From an uncultured Muribaculum sp. (GTDB lineage: Bacteria; Bacteroidota; Bacteroidia; Bacteroidales; Muribaculaceae): a stretch of DNA of 13,535 nt. Position 1 is the first letter of the stretch. Each line of letters starts with the position of its first letter. Under the pieces are notes generated by a model. It was not told where the DNA came from and did no database searches. It worked only from the letters and a program-made list of their open reading frames with translations. A program made the translations under genes and the position numbers. This document shows positions 1-7,415 of this stretch, in pieces. The DNA is taken from NCBI GenBank assembly GCA_947573015.1, contig CANPDS010000032.1, positions 1 to 13,535 on the forward strand, read 5' to 3'.

Positions 1-623
1 AGCGGATGATCATCGGTAGTGAGCCACGATTCATAATTTTTGCGCACAAACTTGTTGAATGCCACATTGGCCTCCTGCTTCTGCATGAGAAGCATCTCCT
101 CCATACCGCTGTCGGGCGAGGCTGCAAGCTCCATCTCCCAATACACAAGCTTGCCATACAGATCCTGCCAGTCGGCAATCGTGCGGCAGTCGCCTATCAG
201 CTGCGATATTTCAGTAAACTGGCTCCGGTAGGCAGTCGCGGTAGTCTCCGTTACAAGCTGATCGGAATGCAGATTTTTCTTTATCGACAGAAGTATCTGT
301 GTTGGATTGACCGGCTTGATCAGGTAGTCGGAGATCTTGCTTCCGATGGCCTGGTTCATTATATTCTCCTCCTCGCTTTTGGTGATCATGATCACCGGCA
401 CGAGCGGTGCCGACTGCTTTATAAGCATCAATGTCTCCAAACCGGTAAGGCCCGGCATGTTCTCATCGAGAATTATGAGATCAAACTGTCGTTCAGCCAC
501 AAGGTCGAGCGCATCACGACCATTGTTGACCGTGGTCACATCGTAACCTTTGCTCTTGAGAAATAATATATGGGGCTTCAGCAGATCTATCTCATCATCG
601 GCCCAAAGTATGGAGTTTGGCAT
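1..623 (-). CDS. porX: PorX-like T9SS response regulator, N-terminal part (cut by window start)
   Basis: The visible 207 or so residues hold a complete receiver domain: acidic pair D9-D10 in ILWADDEIDLL, phospho-acceptor D53 in ILDENMPG, T81 in MITKSEEEN and K103 in YLIKPVNP. A helical linker follows, with the start of the C-terminal part. The WADDEIDLLKPHI opening, the KSEEENIMNQAIGSKISDYL stretch and the linker match PorX, whose C-terminal half (outside the window) is a PglZ/alkaline-phosphatase-like domain. In Porphyromonas gingivalis, PorX acts with the kinase PorY and the sigma factor SigP to control type IX secretion genes. I chose the ATG at 623 because homologues begin a few residues before ILW. 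An in-frame ATG at 635, directly abutting the porW stop, is the alternative and would give D57. It is last in the visible operon and probably translationally coupled to porW. Confidence 0.9.
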   Translation of the reverse strand, partial: MPNSILWADDEIDLLKPHILFLKSKGYDVTTVNNGRDALDLVAERQFDLIILDENMPGLTGLETLMLIKQSAPLVPVIMITKSEEENIMNQAIGSKISDYLIKPVNPTQILLSIKKNLHSDQLVTETTATAYRSQFTEISQLIGDCRTIADWQDLYGKLVYWEMELAASPDSGMEEMLLMQKQEANVAFNKFVRKNYESWLTTDDHP

Positions 624-635
624 AAGTTGAATCAT

Positions 636-3566
636 TTATTCGGTTATGGTTGGCCCGGGGCTTTCTGGGCTTTCGGAGATCTCAGAACTTTCTGGGCTTT
701 CAGAGTCTGCCGAGTTCTCGGAATTTTCCAAACTATCCGGTCCCTCATCATCGGTAAGCCCCGGCGATGCTGTTACCGGCGCCTCCTCAGCCTGGGCATC
801 GACATATCTGAAATAATCCTCGAAGCTACGGCCCTGATGTATGAGCTTGTCAAAGTTTTCAACACTTATCATCACGGGACGCACCTCCGGAGGCAGCCTC
901 AGACGCCCATCCTCATCCATAACCTTGCGGTAATGGGTCAGTTCCTCAAAATTGGCAAAGCCTTTTATGAGCAACAGTCCAAGACGTCCGAAGTTCATCT
1001 GCTCAAGATCGAAATCACGCACGACAAACGCGCTGAAGTTGTGGTAGGCTACATCGTAGAGGAGCTGGTTGGCATTTACCTCGTCGGTAGGATACACCAG
1101 CACCAGCAACTGCGGCACATCGGGATTGAGGTCGAAGCTTATCGAGTCGTTCTCGTTGAAAACACTGTCGTTGGAGAGGCGAAGGTCCCACAGCATGCCT
1201 CGCGTATTGGAAGTGCCGGCATGAAGCTTGCGCCCCTGCGCAAGGGCTTTCAGATAGGCTGAGGCAAGAGGTGTTATGTCGGTCTCCGGATATCGTTCGA
1301 GCAACTCTTTAAGAGTGGCGCGGAACTCCTCGGGCTTATTCTCCGTGACATATGCAAGCGCGTCGATAAACATGAACTTGGGCATTATCTTGCTCAACGG
1401 ATAGCGCTGCATCATGTCGCGGTAGGCGGCATGCACATCAGCGTTGCGGTTGTCGAGATAAGCGCCATATGCATTCTCATAGAGCACCTCCTGCTCAGCG
1501 TTCATACGGCGGAGATTGTCGATATATGCCGGATCGCGCATTGCCATTGCATATTTCGAATCGGGAAATTCCTTCAATATCAGCGCGCGGTAACGTTCGG
1601 CAAGCGCCGTGCGCCCGTCGCGCATATACATCATATACATATTATAGTATATGTCGAGGCGATAGATATTATCGGGATAACGCTGCTGAAGCTCATCCCA
1701 GTCGTCAGCGGCGGCATCGTAATCCTCAAGCTGATCCTTAAGGATAAGTCCTATGTTGTAAAGTCCCTCCTGGATCACGTCGTTGGCCGTCTGCCGTTCT
1801 TCTGGAGTGGATGGTATCTGGCGCAGATAATATTCGCGGTTGTGGGGATCGGCGGCAAGATCGGCATTGACGCTTTGGGAGTTGTCGGGGTTATTCTCGG
1901 AACTTTCCGTGTCATCTGAGATCTCAGAGTTCTCCGATGTCTCTGATCCGCTTTCAAAGTCATCGAAACTGAACGATGACTTGTTGCGCCGCCTCCAGTC
2001 ATCCTCAAGTTTTCTCGCACCCCAACGTTTCTGAAACTCCGTGCGTCCGGCATTGCGTGTAGCCGTGTTGTAGAAGTACCATGAATCGTCGGTATTGATC
2101 ATGAATGTAGCAGGCGCCGAGGCGGCATTGCCGGTGTTCTGCATCTGCGACCCGTTGGCGCTCTGTTCTGCCAGATACTCCTCGCGCCGCTGACGCTCGG
2201 CCTCCTCAGCCTCTTTCTTCTTAAGGTCGTCGATAATCTTGTCTATTACTTTAAGACGCTGTGTCGAGTCCATGTCAGCCAGCCGGAGCAACGAATCATT
2301 GAGGGTCACATTCTGTGAATATACCGCCAGCTCATCGAGCACATCGCTACGCCGCTTTATCGAGTCGAGTCCTGGATAGCTCTGGGGCAGAATGGGCACA
2401 GCCTCACTGTAGCATGGCTGCGCAAGGTCATAGCGATGGGTCTCGAAGTACAGGCGCCCAAGAGCCAATTGGTCTATAGCCTTCTCTATACCGTTGCGTG
2501 TGGATTTCTCGGCAGCGAGTTTATAATTCTCTATGGCATGCAGCGTGTCGCGACGCGATAGGTACAGATTACCGATGGCATAGTATATCTGGTCAAGATA
2601 ATCCTTGTTGCGGTCGTAGCGTGTCATGCGCCGCAAGGCTTTTACCTCAGGCTCGATGGAGACGCCTGAGTAAACCTCGCTCTGACGTATGCGGGCATTG
2701 ATCTGGGTGCGGTATGACGAATTGGTGGTCGATGCCCGTTTGTAGGCCTGATATGCTTTCTGATTTTCTCCCTGCCGCTGGTAGAGCTGTCCGAGCATGA
2801 AGTTGAGGCGCCCCTTCTGACTCCCCTTGGCAGAGCGCACGGCCTGTTCGAGATAGGGGATCGCCTTTGCAGGATCGGACGTACGGCTCCAATAGGAACC
2901 CTGGGCTATGTTGTATAGCTCGCGCAGATGCGAGTTGGCCTCAAGGTCTTTTTCTGGTATCTTGGTGAGGATGTTCTCACACTCGAAGTCCCATCCCATG
3001 GCACAGTAGGCGCGAGCCTGCCATATCTTGGCTTCGGTGACTGTAAGCGGAAGCCAGGAGAAGTGGCGCGTGATGTAGTAGAATGTCGCCGCGGCTCCGA
3101 GGAAATCGCCGTTGAGATACTGGGAGCGACCCATCATCATCCATGCATTGTGGAGAAACGGATTGTACTCCTCGCGCTTCATCCATGCCTTATAGGCCGG
3201 GTCGGACGATTTTCCTGCCTTCTTGGCCGGTTTCTTTTTTATGCTGCGCAGCTGAATGGCCTTCTGGGCCTTCTCGATCGACCGTGTAAAATCGCCAGAT
3301 GGCTGCGGAGCCGATTCGTCGCGACGGGCATCGGCAGGATGCGGATAGAGCAGTTGCGAGTAATCGTCCTCATAGCTGCTCTCCATCTGCTTGATGGTCT
3401 CCTTATAGTGCTCATCGCCGTTGTAATATATGTTATAGCGTGTGATAAAGGCCTGATACTGACGGGTTGCAGCTGTGTTTTTGCGGAGATTGCACCCCGA
3501 CAACACAGACAGCATGGCCACCATAGCCACCACAAAAGTAATATTGAGCCTTACCTTACTATGCAT
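636..3566 (-). CDS. porW: PorW/SprE-like T9SS lipoprotein with TPR repeats
   Basis: A 976-residue lipoprotein. The N-terminus has a basic start, a hydrophobic stretch and the lipobox LSGC with Cys25. It is followed by the family opening in which residues around 30-50 read QYQAFITRYNIYYNGDEHY. The body is mostly helical with tetratricopeptide-like repeats (for example around 140-400 and 590-760), fitting a periplasmic or outer-membrane-anchored scaffold. PorW/SprE is needed for type IX secretion and, in gliding species, motility. The protein is long for the family as I remember it. Part of the extra length is two Ser/Glu-rich low-complexity tracts at about 527-568 and 935-976. The gene follows the metal permease by 29 bp and its stop abuts an ATG of porX, which supports a shared T9SS role. 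The family call is by recognition, not alignment. Confidence 0.85.
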   Translation of the reverse strand: MHSKVRLNITFVVAMVAMLSVLSGCNLRKNTAATRQYQAFITRYNIYYNGDEHYKETIKQMESSYEDDYSQLLYPHPADARRDESAPQPSGDFTRSIEKAQKAIQLRSIKKKPAKKAGKSSDPAYKAWMKREEYNPFLHNAWMMMGRSQYLNGDFLGAAATFYYITRHFSWLPLTVTEAKIWQARAYCAMGWDFECENILTKIPEKDLEANSHLRELYNIAQGSYWSRTSDPAKAIPYLEQAVRSAKGSQKGRLNFMLGQLYQRQGENQKAYQAYKRASTTNSSYRTQINARIRQSEVYSGVSIEPEVKALRRMTRYDRNKDYLDQIYYAIGNLYLSRRDTLHAIENYKLAAEKSTRNGIEKAIDQLALGRLYFETHRYDLAQPCYSEAVPILPQSYPGLDSIKRRSDVLDELAVYSQNVTLNDSLLRLADMDSTQRLKVIDKIIDDLKKKEAEEAERQRREEYLAEQSANGSQMQNTGNAASAPATFMINTDDSWYFYNTATRNAGRTEFQKRWGARKLEDDWRRRNKSSFSFDDFESGSETSENSEISDDTESSENNPDNSQSVNADLAADPHNREYYLRQIPSTPEERQTANDVIQEGLYNIGLILKDQLEDYDAAADDWDELQQRYPDNIYRLDIYYNMYMMYMRDGRTALAERYRALILKEFPDSKYAMAMRDPAYIDNLRRMNAEQEVLYENAYGAYLDNRNADVHAAYRDMMQRYPLSKIMPKFMFIDALAYVTENKPEEFRATLKELLERYPETDITPLASAYLKALAQGRKLHAGTSNTRGMLWDLRLSNDSVFNENDSISFDLNPDVPQLLVLVYPTDEVNANQLLYDVAYHNFSAFVVRDFDLEQMNFGRLGLLLIKGFANFEELTHYRKVMDEDGRLRLPPEVRPVMISVENFDKLIHQGRSFEDYFRYVDAQAEEAPVTASPGLTDDEGPDSLENSENSADSESPESSEISESPESPGPTITE

Positions 3567-3595
3567 ATTATATTATAACGCTATGCTGTTGAGGC

Positions 3596-4411
3596 TTATT
3601 GCATGCGACGGCGCATCATCAGCTCGAAACAGATGCGCGACATGAGATACACCGCCACCTGCAGCAGCACTATCATGGCAGAACATGGCACATCTACCAC
3701 CGCCGACAAAAACAATCCTCCCACAGAGGTAGCCACACCGACAATGGCCGACAGCAACATGACGGATGTAAAACGGTGGCACCATACCTCAGCCACAATG
3801 ACAGGCACGGTGAGGATCGATATAAGGAGCATGATACCTATCAGACGTATGGTGAGCACGATACCTATAGCCACAATAGCCGTCATAAGTGAATTGACAA
3901 TGCGTACAGGCAACCCCGACACGCGGGCAAAATCGCTGTCGAAAGCGCATGCCACTACCACTTTACGGCAACACAACAGCACCATCGCAACAATCACCGT
4001 ATAGATTGAAAACGCCAATAGATCGGCATGATTTATCGTAAGCACATTGCCAAAGAGAAATGCATTAAGCTCAGGCACATAGCCCGGGGTAAGAAACACG
4101 AACAAGATGCCGACAGCCATGCCGAGCGACCATACTACGGCGATAGCCGAATCCTCGCGCAACCGATAGCGGTCGGCGAGCCATTCTATACCGAGGGCCG
4201 AGGCCACGGCAAACACCCCGGCTGTCGCTATGGGGTTGAACCCAAGGAAATAGCCGATACCAAGCCCACCGAAACATGCATGTGTGATACCTCCGGTGAT
4301 CGACACCATGCGGCGGGTAGTGATGTAGGTGCCGATCATGGCACCTGCCACACTTATTATGACAAGCCCGATCAGGGCATACTGAAAAAATGTGTAATCA
4401 AGATAACTCAT
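3596..4411 (-). CDS. ZnuB/ABC-3 family metal transporter permease
   Basis: A 271-residue polytopic inner-membrane protein with about eight hydrophobic segments. It carries the ABC-3 (ZnuB/MntB/TroC) hallmark after the first helix, YITTRRMVSITGGITHACFG, in which this family usually has an arginine pair followed by a Gly-x-x-(S/T)HA motif. It should form the membrane channel of a zinc or manganese importer. No ATPase or binding protein lies in the window, so its partners must be encoded elsewhere and the metal is not determined. I chose the ATG at 4411 (MSYLDYTFFQYALIG), which leaves a 19-bp gap after the upstream gene. The longer start at 4456 would overlap that gene and adds an Arg/His-rich stretch unlike the family. 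It is the fourth gene in the aroA-to-porX operon. Confidence 0.88.
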   Translation of the reverse strand: MSYLDYTFFQYALIGLVIISVAGAMIGTYITTRRMVSITGGITHACFGGLGIGYFLGFNPIATAGVFAVASALGIEWLADRYRLREDSAIAVVWSLGMAVGILFVFLTPGYVPELNAFLFGNVLTINHADLLAFSIYTVIVAMVLLCCRKVVVACAFDSDFARVSGLPVRIVNSLMTAIVAIGIVLTIRLIGIMLLISILTVPVIVAEVWCHRFTSVMLLSAIVGVATSVGGLFLSAVVDVPCSAMIVLLQVAVYLMSRICFELMMRRRMQ

Positions 4412-4430
4412 GTGCGGGCGACAAGGGTGA

Positions 4431-4895
4431 TTATGAGTGCGACGTGCGCGCCTCACGCGCTTCTGCGACTATCATCAGCAATTCCTGACGTATAGGTGTA
4501 GGCAGTATGATGCCGCGTTGCTGCACACTCCTGCCCCACCCGGCTATGTCGTCGGGAAGCAGGGTGAGAAGCACATCGCGGAATTCCTCGATCTCCTCGT
4601 CGGAATATTCGTCGGCGCCACGGCCTCGGAAACGGTCGAGTTCCTCATCATCATAGTACACTATTTCCGGACTGACGGATGTGAGCAGACTGTCGCGCTC
4701 ACACGTAATATGCATGCCGCAACATTCCTCTTCCTCCGGCTCAGCCCCGGCGGCACTCTCCGCGCCGGAACCGGTGGCACCGTCAGTCAACCCCACACTA
4801 TCGCCACCCTCGCGCCTGCGGCTTAAGCGGTCGTGAAGCCACAGGCCCAGGCCGGTCACCACAAGCACACATGATATGATCAATATTACTTCCAT
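4431..4895 (-). CDS. Membrane-anchored acidic protein with CCGMHxxC motif, function unknown
   Basis: A 154-residue protein with an N-terminal hydrophobic helix (residues 2-20), a basic stop-transfer segment (about 22-29), and a Gly/Ala/Ser linker (30-52). A conserved-looking core follows: a Glu run, then ECCGMHITCERDSL at 57-70, then IVYYDDEELDRFRGR and a helical C-terminus. By orientation rules the core should face the cytoplasm. Similar Bacteroidales proteins beside this permease are sometimes labelled phospholipase, but I see no lipase GxSxG or HKD motif and do not support that name. Cys58, Cys59, His62 and Cys65 could bind a metal or a redox cofactor, which would fit the neighbouring metal permease. 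That is inference. The gene lies 21 bp after the 30-codon gene and 19 bp before the permease. Confidence 0.8.
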   Translation of the reverse strand: MEVILIISCVLVVTGLGLWLHDRLSRRREGGDSVGLTDGATGSGAESAAGAEPEEEECCGMHITCERDSLLTSVSPEIVYYDDEELDRFRGRGADEYSDEEIEEFRDVLLTLLPDDIAGWGRSVQQRGIILPTPIRQELLMIVAEAREARTSHS

Positions 4896-4916
4896 ATTGC
4901 AAGATGTAACATCCGT

Positions 4917-5009
4917 TTATTTACGACGGTTCGTCCGGCGCTCGGCCCAATAGCTGAGCCACACGCATAGCAGCGTCACGCCAACACATATCCATACAGC
5001 TATATTCAT
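4917..5009 (-). CDS. 30-residue single-helix membrane microprotein
   Basis: This small open reading frame starts with ATG at 5007-5009 and ends with TAA at 4917-4919. It fits the gap between aroA (3 bp away) and the CCGMHxxC gene (21 bp away). Its product begins MNIAVWICVGVTLLCVWLSY and ends in a basic tail (AERRTNRRK). That is one transmembrane helix of about 19 residues, rich in Trp and Cys, with a positively charged end that should stay in the cytoplasm. Its packing in the operon and its helix-plus-basic-tail pattern favour a real gene over chance. No function is known to me. It could be a small subunit or regulator of the nearby permease or of the next membrane protein. Confidence 0.6.
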   Translation of the reverse strand: MNIAVWICVGVTLLCVWLSYWAERRTNRRK

Positions 5010-5012
5010 AAG

Positions 5013-6296
5013 TCAAGCATCAGCAGCTATCTCTTCTATCAGGAAGCCTGCGGCACGAAGATGTGACCAATAATCCGGATAACTCTTTGACACAACACCG
5101 GCATCCCTCACTATAATCCCAGGCACATACCATGCCACCGGAGCAAATGCCATCGCCATACGATGATCATCGTATGTATCGATAATTATAGGACTATCGC
5201 CTTTGACAGGGCACCGCCCACCTTCCCAGGCGATGGAGTCATCGTCGATTTCAACCACAAACGATATCTTCATCAGCTCGTTTCTCAGTGCCGACAGACG
5301 ATCTGTCTCCTTGATTTTAAGCGTCTTGAGACCGGTGATGCGAAACGGTATGCCGAGCATGCAGCAACTTACCGCCACGGTCTGGGCCAGATCGGGCACA
5401 GCCGACATGTCGGCCTCGAAACGCGGAGTCAGATCCGGATCGGCAAGGAGATCGAGCACACCGGGAAACTCCTCGCTCGGCTCCGTGACAATGCCGAAGT
5501 TGCGGTAGATCCGCATCAACGCCGAGTCGCCCTGCATGCTTCCCGAAGGGAGAAGACCTCGCAGACCGATAGTGCCGAAACTGAACGACTGCAATTCATA
5601 CCAATATGAAGCAGCGCTCCAGTCGGCCTCAACATGATAGGCTATCGGGGTATACACGGCATGAGGCACACTGATCATATTACAGTCGCGCGAGGATTCC
5701 ACTCCCCACTCGGCCATCATATTCAGCGTCATCGCTATGTATGGCTGCGACACGACATCTCCGGAAAGCCTGAGCACCAGACCACCGGCCATAACGGGAG
5801 CCACCATAAGCAGTGCCGACACAAACTGCGAGCTTACAGAGCCATCGAGAGTCACGTCGCCCCCCTGTAGATCACGGCCCTCTATGCGCAGCGGAGGAAA
5901 ACCCTCTTCACCAAGATACTCTATCGATGCGCCACATGCACGCAACGCATCTACAAGAGGAGCTATCGGACGGCGCCGCATCCGCTCTGTGCCATCAAGC
6001 CTCACAACACTTCCGCTGCGAGTGGCAAAAAAAGCGGTAAGGAAGCGCATGGCGGTCCCGGCGGCTCCTACCGATACCTCAAGCTCCATACCCGACGACG
6101 CACCCTGTCGGGAGAAGTAGCTGTCGAGAGCCGCAAGCATCACATCCGTGTCATCACACTCTGCCACCCGACCAAGAGACCCATGTCCCCCGGCAAGCGC
6201 ATTCAGTATCAGCGCACGGTTGCTGATACTCTTCGACAACGGAAGTGAGATGATAGCCTCTGGCAACTCCTCCGGCGGAAATATTCTGTAATCCAT
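5013..6296 (-). CDS. aroA: 3-phosphoshikimate 1-carboxyvinyltransferase (EPSP synthase)
   Basis: A 427-residue cytoplasmic enzyme that joins phosphoenolpyruvate to shikimate 3-phosphate, the sixth step of the shikimate route to aromatic amino acids. The family motifs are in order: LPLSKSISNRALI (18-30), the PEP-loop region GAAGTAMRFL (77-86), a SSQFVSALLM shikimate-phosphate segment, KIKETDRLSALR, and DTYDDHRMAMAFA near the C-terminus. The loop differs from the common GNAGTAMRP form: Asn is Ala and Pro is Phe. I chose the ATG at 6296 because MDYRIFPP fits the family N-terminus and gives the usual length of about 427. The longer start at 6365 adds 23 residues unlike the enzyme and falls at the predicted transcription start. 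It is the first gene of the operon ending in porX. Confidence 0.96.
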   Translation of the reverse strand: MDYRIFPPEELPEAIISLPLSKSISNRALILNALAGGHGSLGRVAECDDTDVMLAALDSYFSRQGASSGMELEVSVGAAGTAMRFLTAFFATRSGSVVRLDGTERMRRRPIAPLVDALRACGASIEYLGEEGFPPLRIEGRDLQGGDVTLDGSVSSQFVSALLMVAPVMAGGLVLRLSGDVVSQPYIAMTLNMMAEWGVESSRDCNMISVPHAVYTPIAYHVEADWSAASYWYELQSFSFGTIGLRGLLPSGSMQGDSALMRIYRNFGIVTEPSEEFPGVLDLLADPDLTPRFEADMSAVPDLAQTVAVSCCMLGIPFRITGLKTLKIKETDRLSALRNELMKISFVVEIDDDSIAWEGGRCPVKGDSPIIIDTYDDHRMAMAFAPVAWYVPGIIVRDAGVVSKSYPDYWSHLRAAGFLIEEIAADA

Positions 6297-6372
6297 AAGA
6301 AATCTGTTGGCTAAAAAGCCTATTATAGTCAGGAAAACGACCGTATATCGACGCACAAACTGCACGCCGCAA

Positions 6373-6380
6373 CAAATTTA
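6373..6380 (-). promoter_or_regulatory. Candidate -7 box upstream of aroA
   Basis: On the minus strand this reads TAAATTTG, a match to the Bacteroidetes -7 consensus TAnnTTTG. It lies about 77 bases before the chosen aroA start, giving a 5' leader of roughly 70 nt. I do not see a clear -33 TTTG at the expected 19-21 base spacing, so the call is moderate. It sits between the upstream terminator and aroA, which is where the operon promoter should be. Confidence 0.45.
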
Positions 6381-6441
6381 CTCATTTTCTCCGACTTTAC
6401 CGCATATCATCACCGATCCCACCCTCAATACAACAACATAC

Positions 6442-6476
6442 AAAAGCGGTGCATCAGACTATATCTGCTGCACCGC
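6442..6476 (-). terminator. Rho-independent terminator of the secreted-protein genes
   Basis: On the minus strand, GCGGTGCA (6476-6469) pairs perfectly with TGCACCGC (6453-6446). Inner CAGA and TCTG arms extend the stem beyond a single mismatch, and TTTTG follows. It lies about 100 bases after the stop at 6578 and before the aroA promoter, so it separates the two transcription units. Confidence 0.75.
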
Positions 6477-6577
6477 CATTCAAGATAACCTTAAGCTATT
6501 TATTCAATAATTACTACAATATTTTATGATCAAGTAAGTAGCGAAAATCATATTATGCAATAATTCTCATCAGGCTA

Positions 6578-7264
6578 CTATTTCACTGCAACCTTACGGC
6601 CATTGTGAATATATATTCCCGGGGCAGGAGTTCCGTTGACAATTCGACCGAAAAGATCATAGTAAGGTTCATCTTCGGCAGTATCACACTCCACCTCATC
6701 GATAGCGGTAACGACCCCGCCTGTGATGGTGAATGTGCCTAGAACCGGCTGTTCAATGGGCACACATGCGTCTGCCGTAGCAAGCACGAACTTTATGTCG
6801 AGCATCTGCACAGTATATGTGCCATCCTCCATATCCGGATCTGCTGTCAGACCGATTGTATACAAGGCATCCATCGGATTTCCATCCTCATCGTCAGGAT
6901 AGAAATCATCAAGCATACTTGAATCGGCAATGACTTTAATCGTCTCACCATCAGCAAGCATATTGCATGCGATGGAATGTGTGGCAGCGGCTCGGGCTGT
7001 AAGATCAATGTCCTCAACGAGATCACGTCCTTTCTTAACCATAGCGATATGGATACCCTTAGGCACAATGAATGCCATATTGAACGCAGAGTAGTTGAGA
7101 TGGTCATTCTCATATACAGTCATCTTGGTCACAGTAGTGCCGTCAGCCACAAGGGTGACGGGATCAAACCATACTTTCAGAGTTTCAGACTTTGTTGTAG
7201 TATAAGCGGATGCTGTGCCCGACATCATAGCGACAGCAAGCATCGAAATGAATATATTTCTCAT
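6578..7264 (-). CDS. Secreted cohesin-like protein with short C-terminal GIYI/GRK tail
   Basis: A 228-residue exported protein. Residues 1-20 form a Sec signal peptide ending TASA. Residues 28-182 look like a beta-sandwich of the cohesin / carbohydrate-binding type: LKVWFDPVTLVADGTTV, then YSAFNMAFIVPKGIHI, then DGTYTVQMLDIKFV and LGTFTITGG. These follow the strand pattern of cohesin-like domains seen in Bacteroidales secreted proteins. Residues 200-228 (YYDLFGRIV, then APGIYIHNGRKVAVK) resemble a shortened C-terminal sorting-tail motif common in this order. There is an acidic DDEDG stretch near 124-128. The gene lies 151 bp after the dockerin gene and before a terminator. The cohesin-like call is from pattern recognition only. 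An unrelated beta-sandwich adhesin or fimbrial-type protein is the alternative. Confidence 0.75.
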   Translation of the reverse strand: MRNIFISMLAVAMMSGTASAYTTTKSETLKVWFDPVTLVADGTTVTKMTVYENDHLNYSAFNMAFIVPKGIHIAMVKKGRDLVEDIDLTARAAATHSIACNMLADGETIKVIADSSMLDDFYPDDEDGNPMDALYTIGLTADPDMEDGTYTVQMLDIKFVLATADACVPIEQPVLGTFTITGGVVTAIDEVECDTAEDEPYYDLFGRIVNGTPAPGIYIHNGRKVAVK

Positions 7265-7335
7265 AATAAATATTTTTTACCAGTCATTTACTTAATTGTA
7301 ATTATTCAGCGAATATAACGCAGTGGATTTCAGTA

Positions 7336-7383
7336 TGCAGTGACGCACCAACACGCCCATCTACCGCGCTAGTATTCACTGCA
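7336..7383. repeat. 8-bp inverted repeat with extra half-site
   Basis: TGCAGTGA (7336-7343) and TCACTGCA (7376-7383) are perfect inverted copies separated by 32 bases. A further GCAGTG lies at 7320-7325. The repeat sits between the dockerin and cohesin-like genes, upstream of the latter's start. It could be a binding site or a long-loop hairpin. No T tract follows, so it is not a standard terminator. Confidence 0.4.
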
Positions 7384-7415
7384 TTACAGTTTATTGCGTG
7401 AATAAATAGTTACAC

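Noticed and set aside
6..1262. Plus-strand frames of 186 and 230 codons
   Set aside because: They lie antisense to porX and porW, whose family motifs are clear, and their products show no domain.
2928..3578. Plus-strand frame of 216 codons
   Set aside because: Antisense to the PorW N-terminus, including its lipobox; no recognisable features.
4412..4456. Extended permease start
   Set aside because: It overlaps the upstream gene and adds an Arg/His-rich stretch not seen in ABC-3 permeases.
4431..4895. Phospholipase annotation
   Set aside because: No lipase or phospholipase catalytic motif is visible; the name seems inherited from earlier annotation.
6297..6365. Extended aroA start giving a hydrophobic leader
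   Set aside because: The added residues look like a signal peptide but EPSP synthase is cytoplasmic, the start coincides with the predicted transcription start, and MDYRIFPP fits the family.
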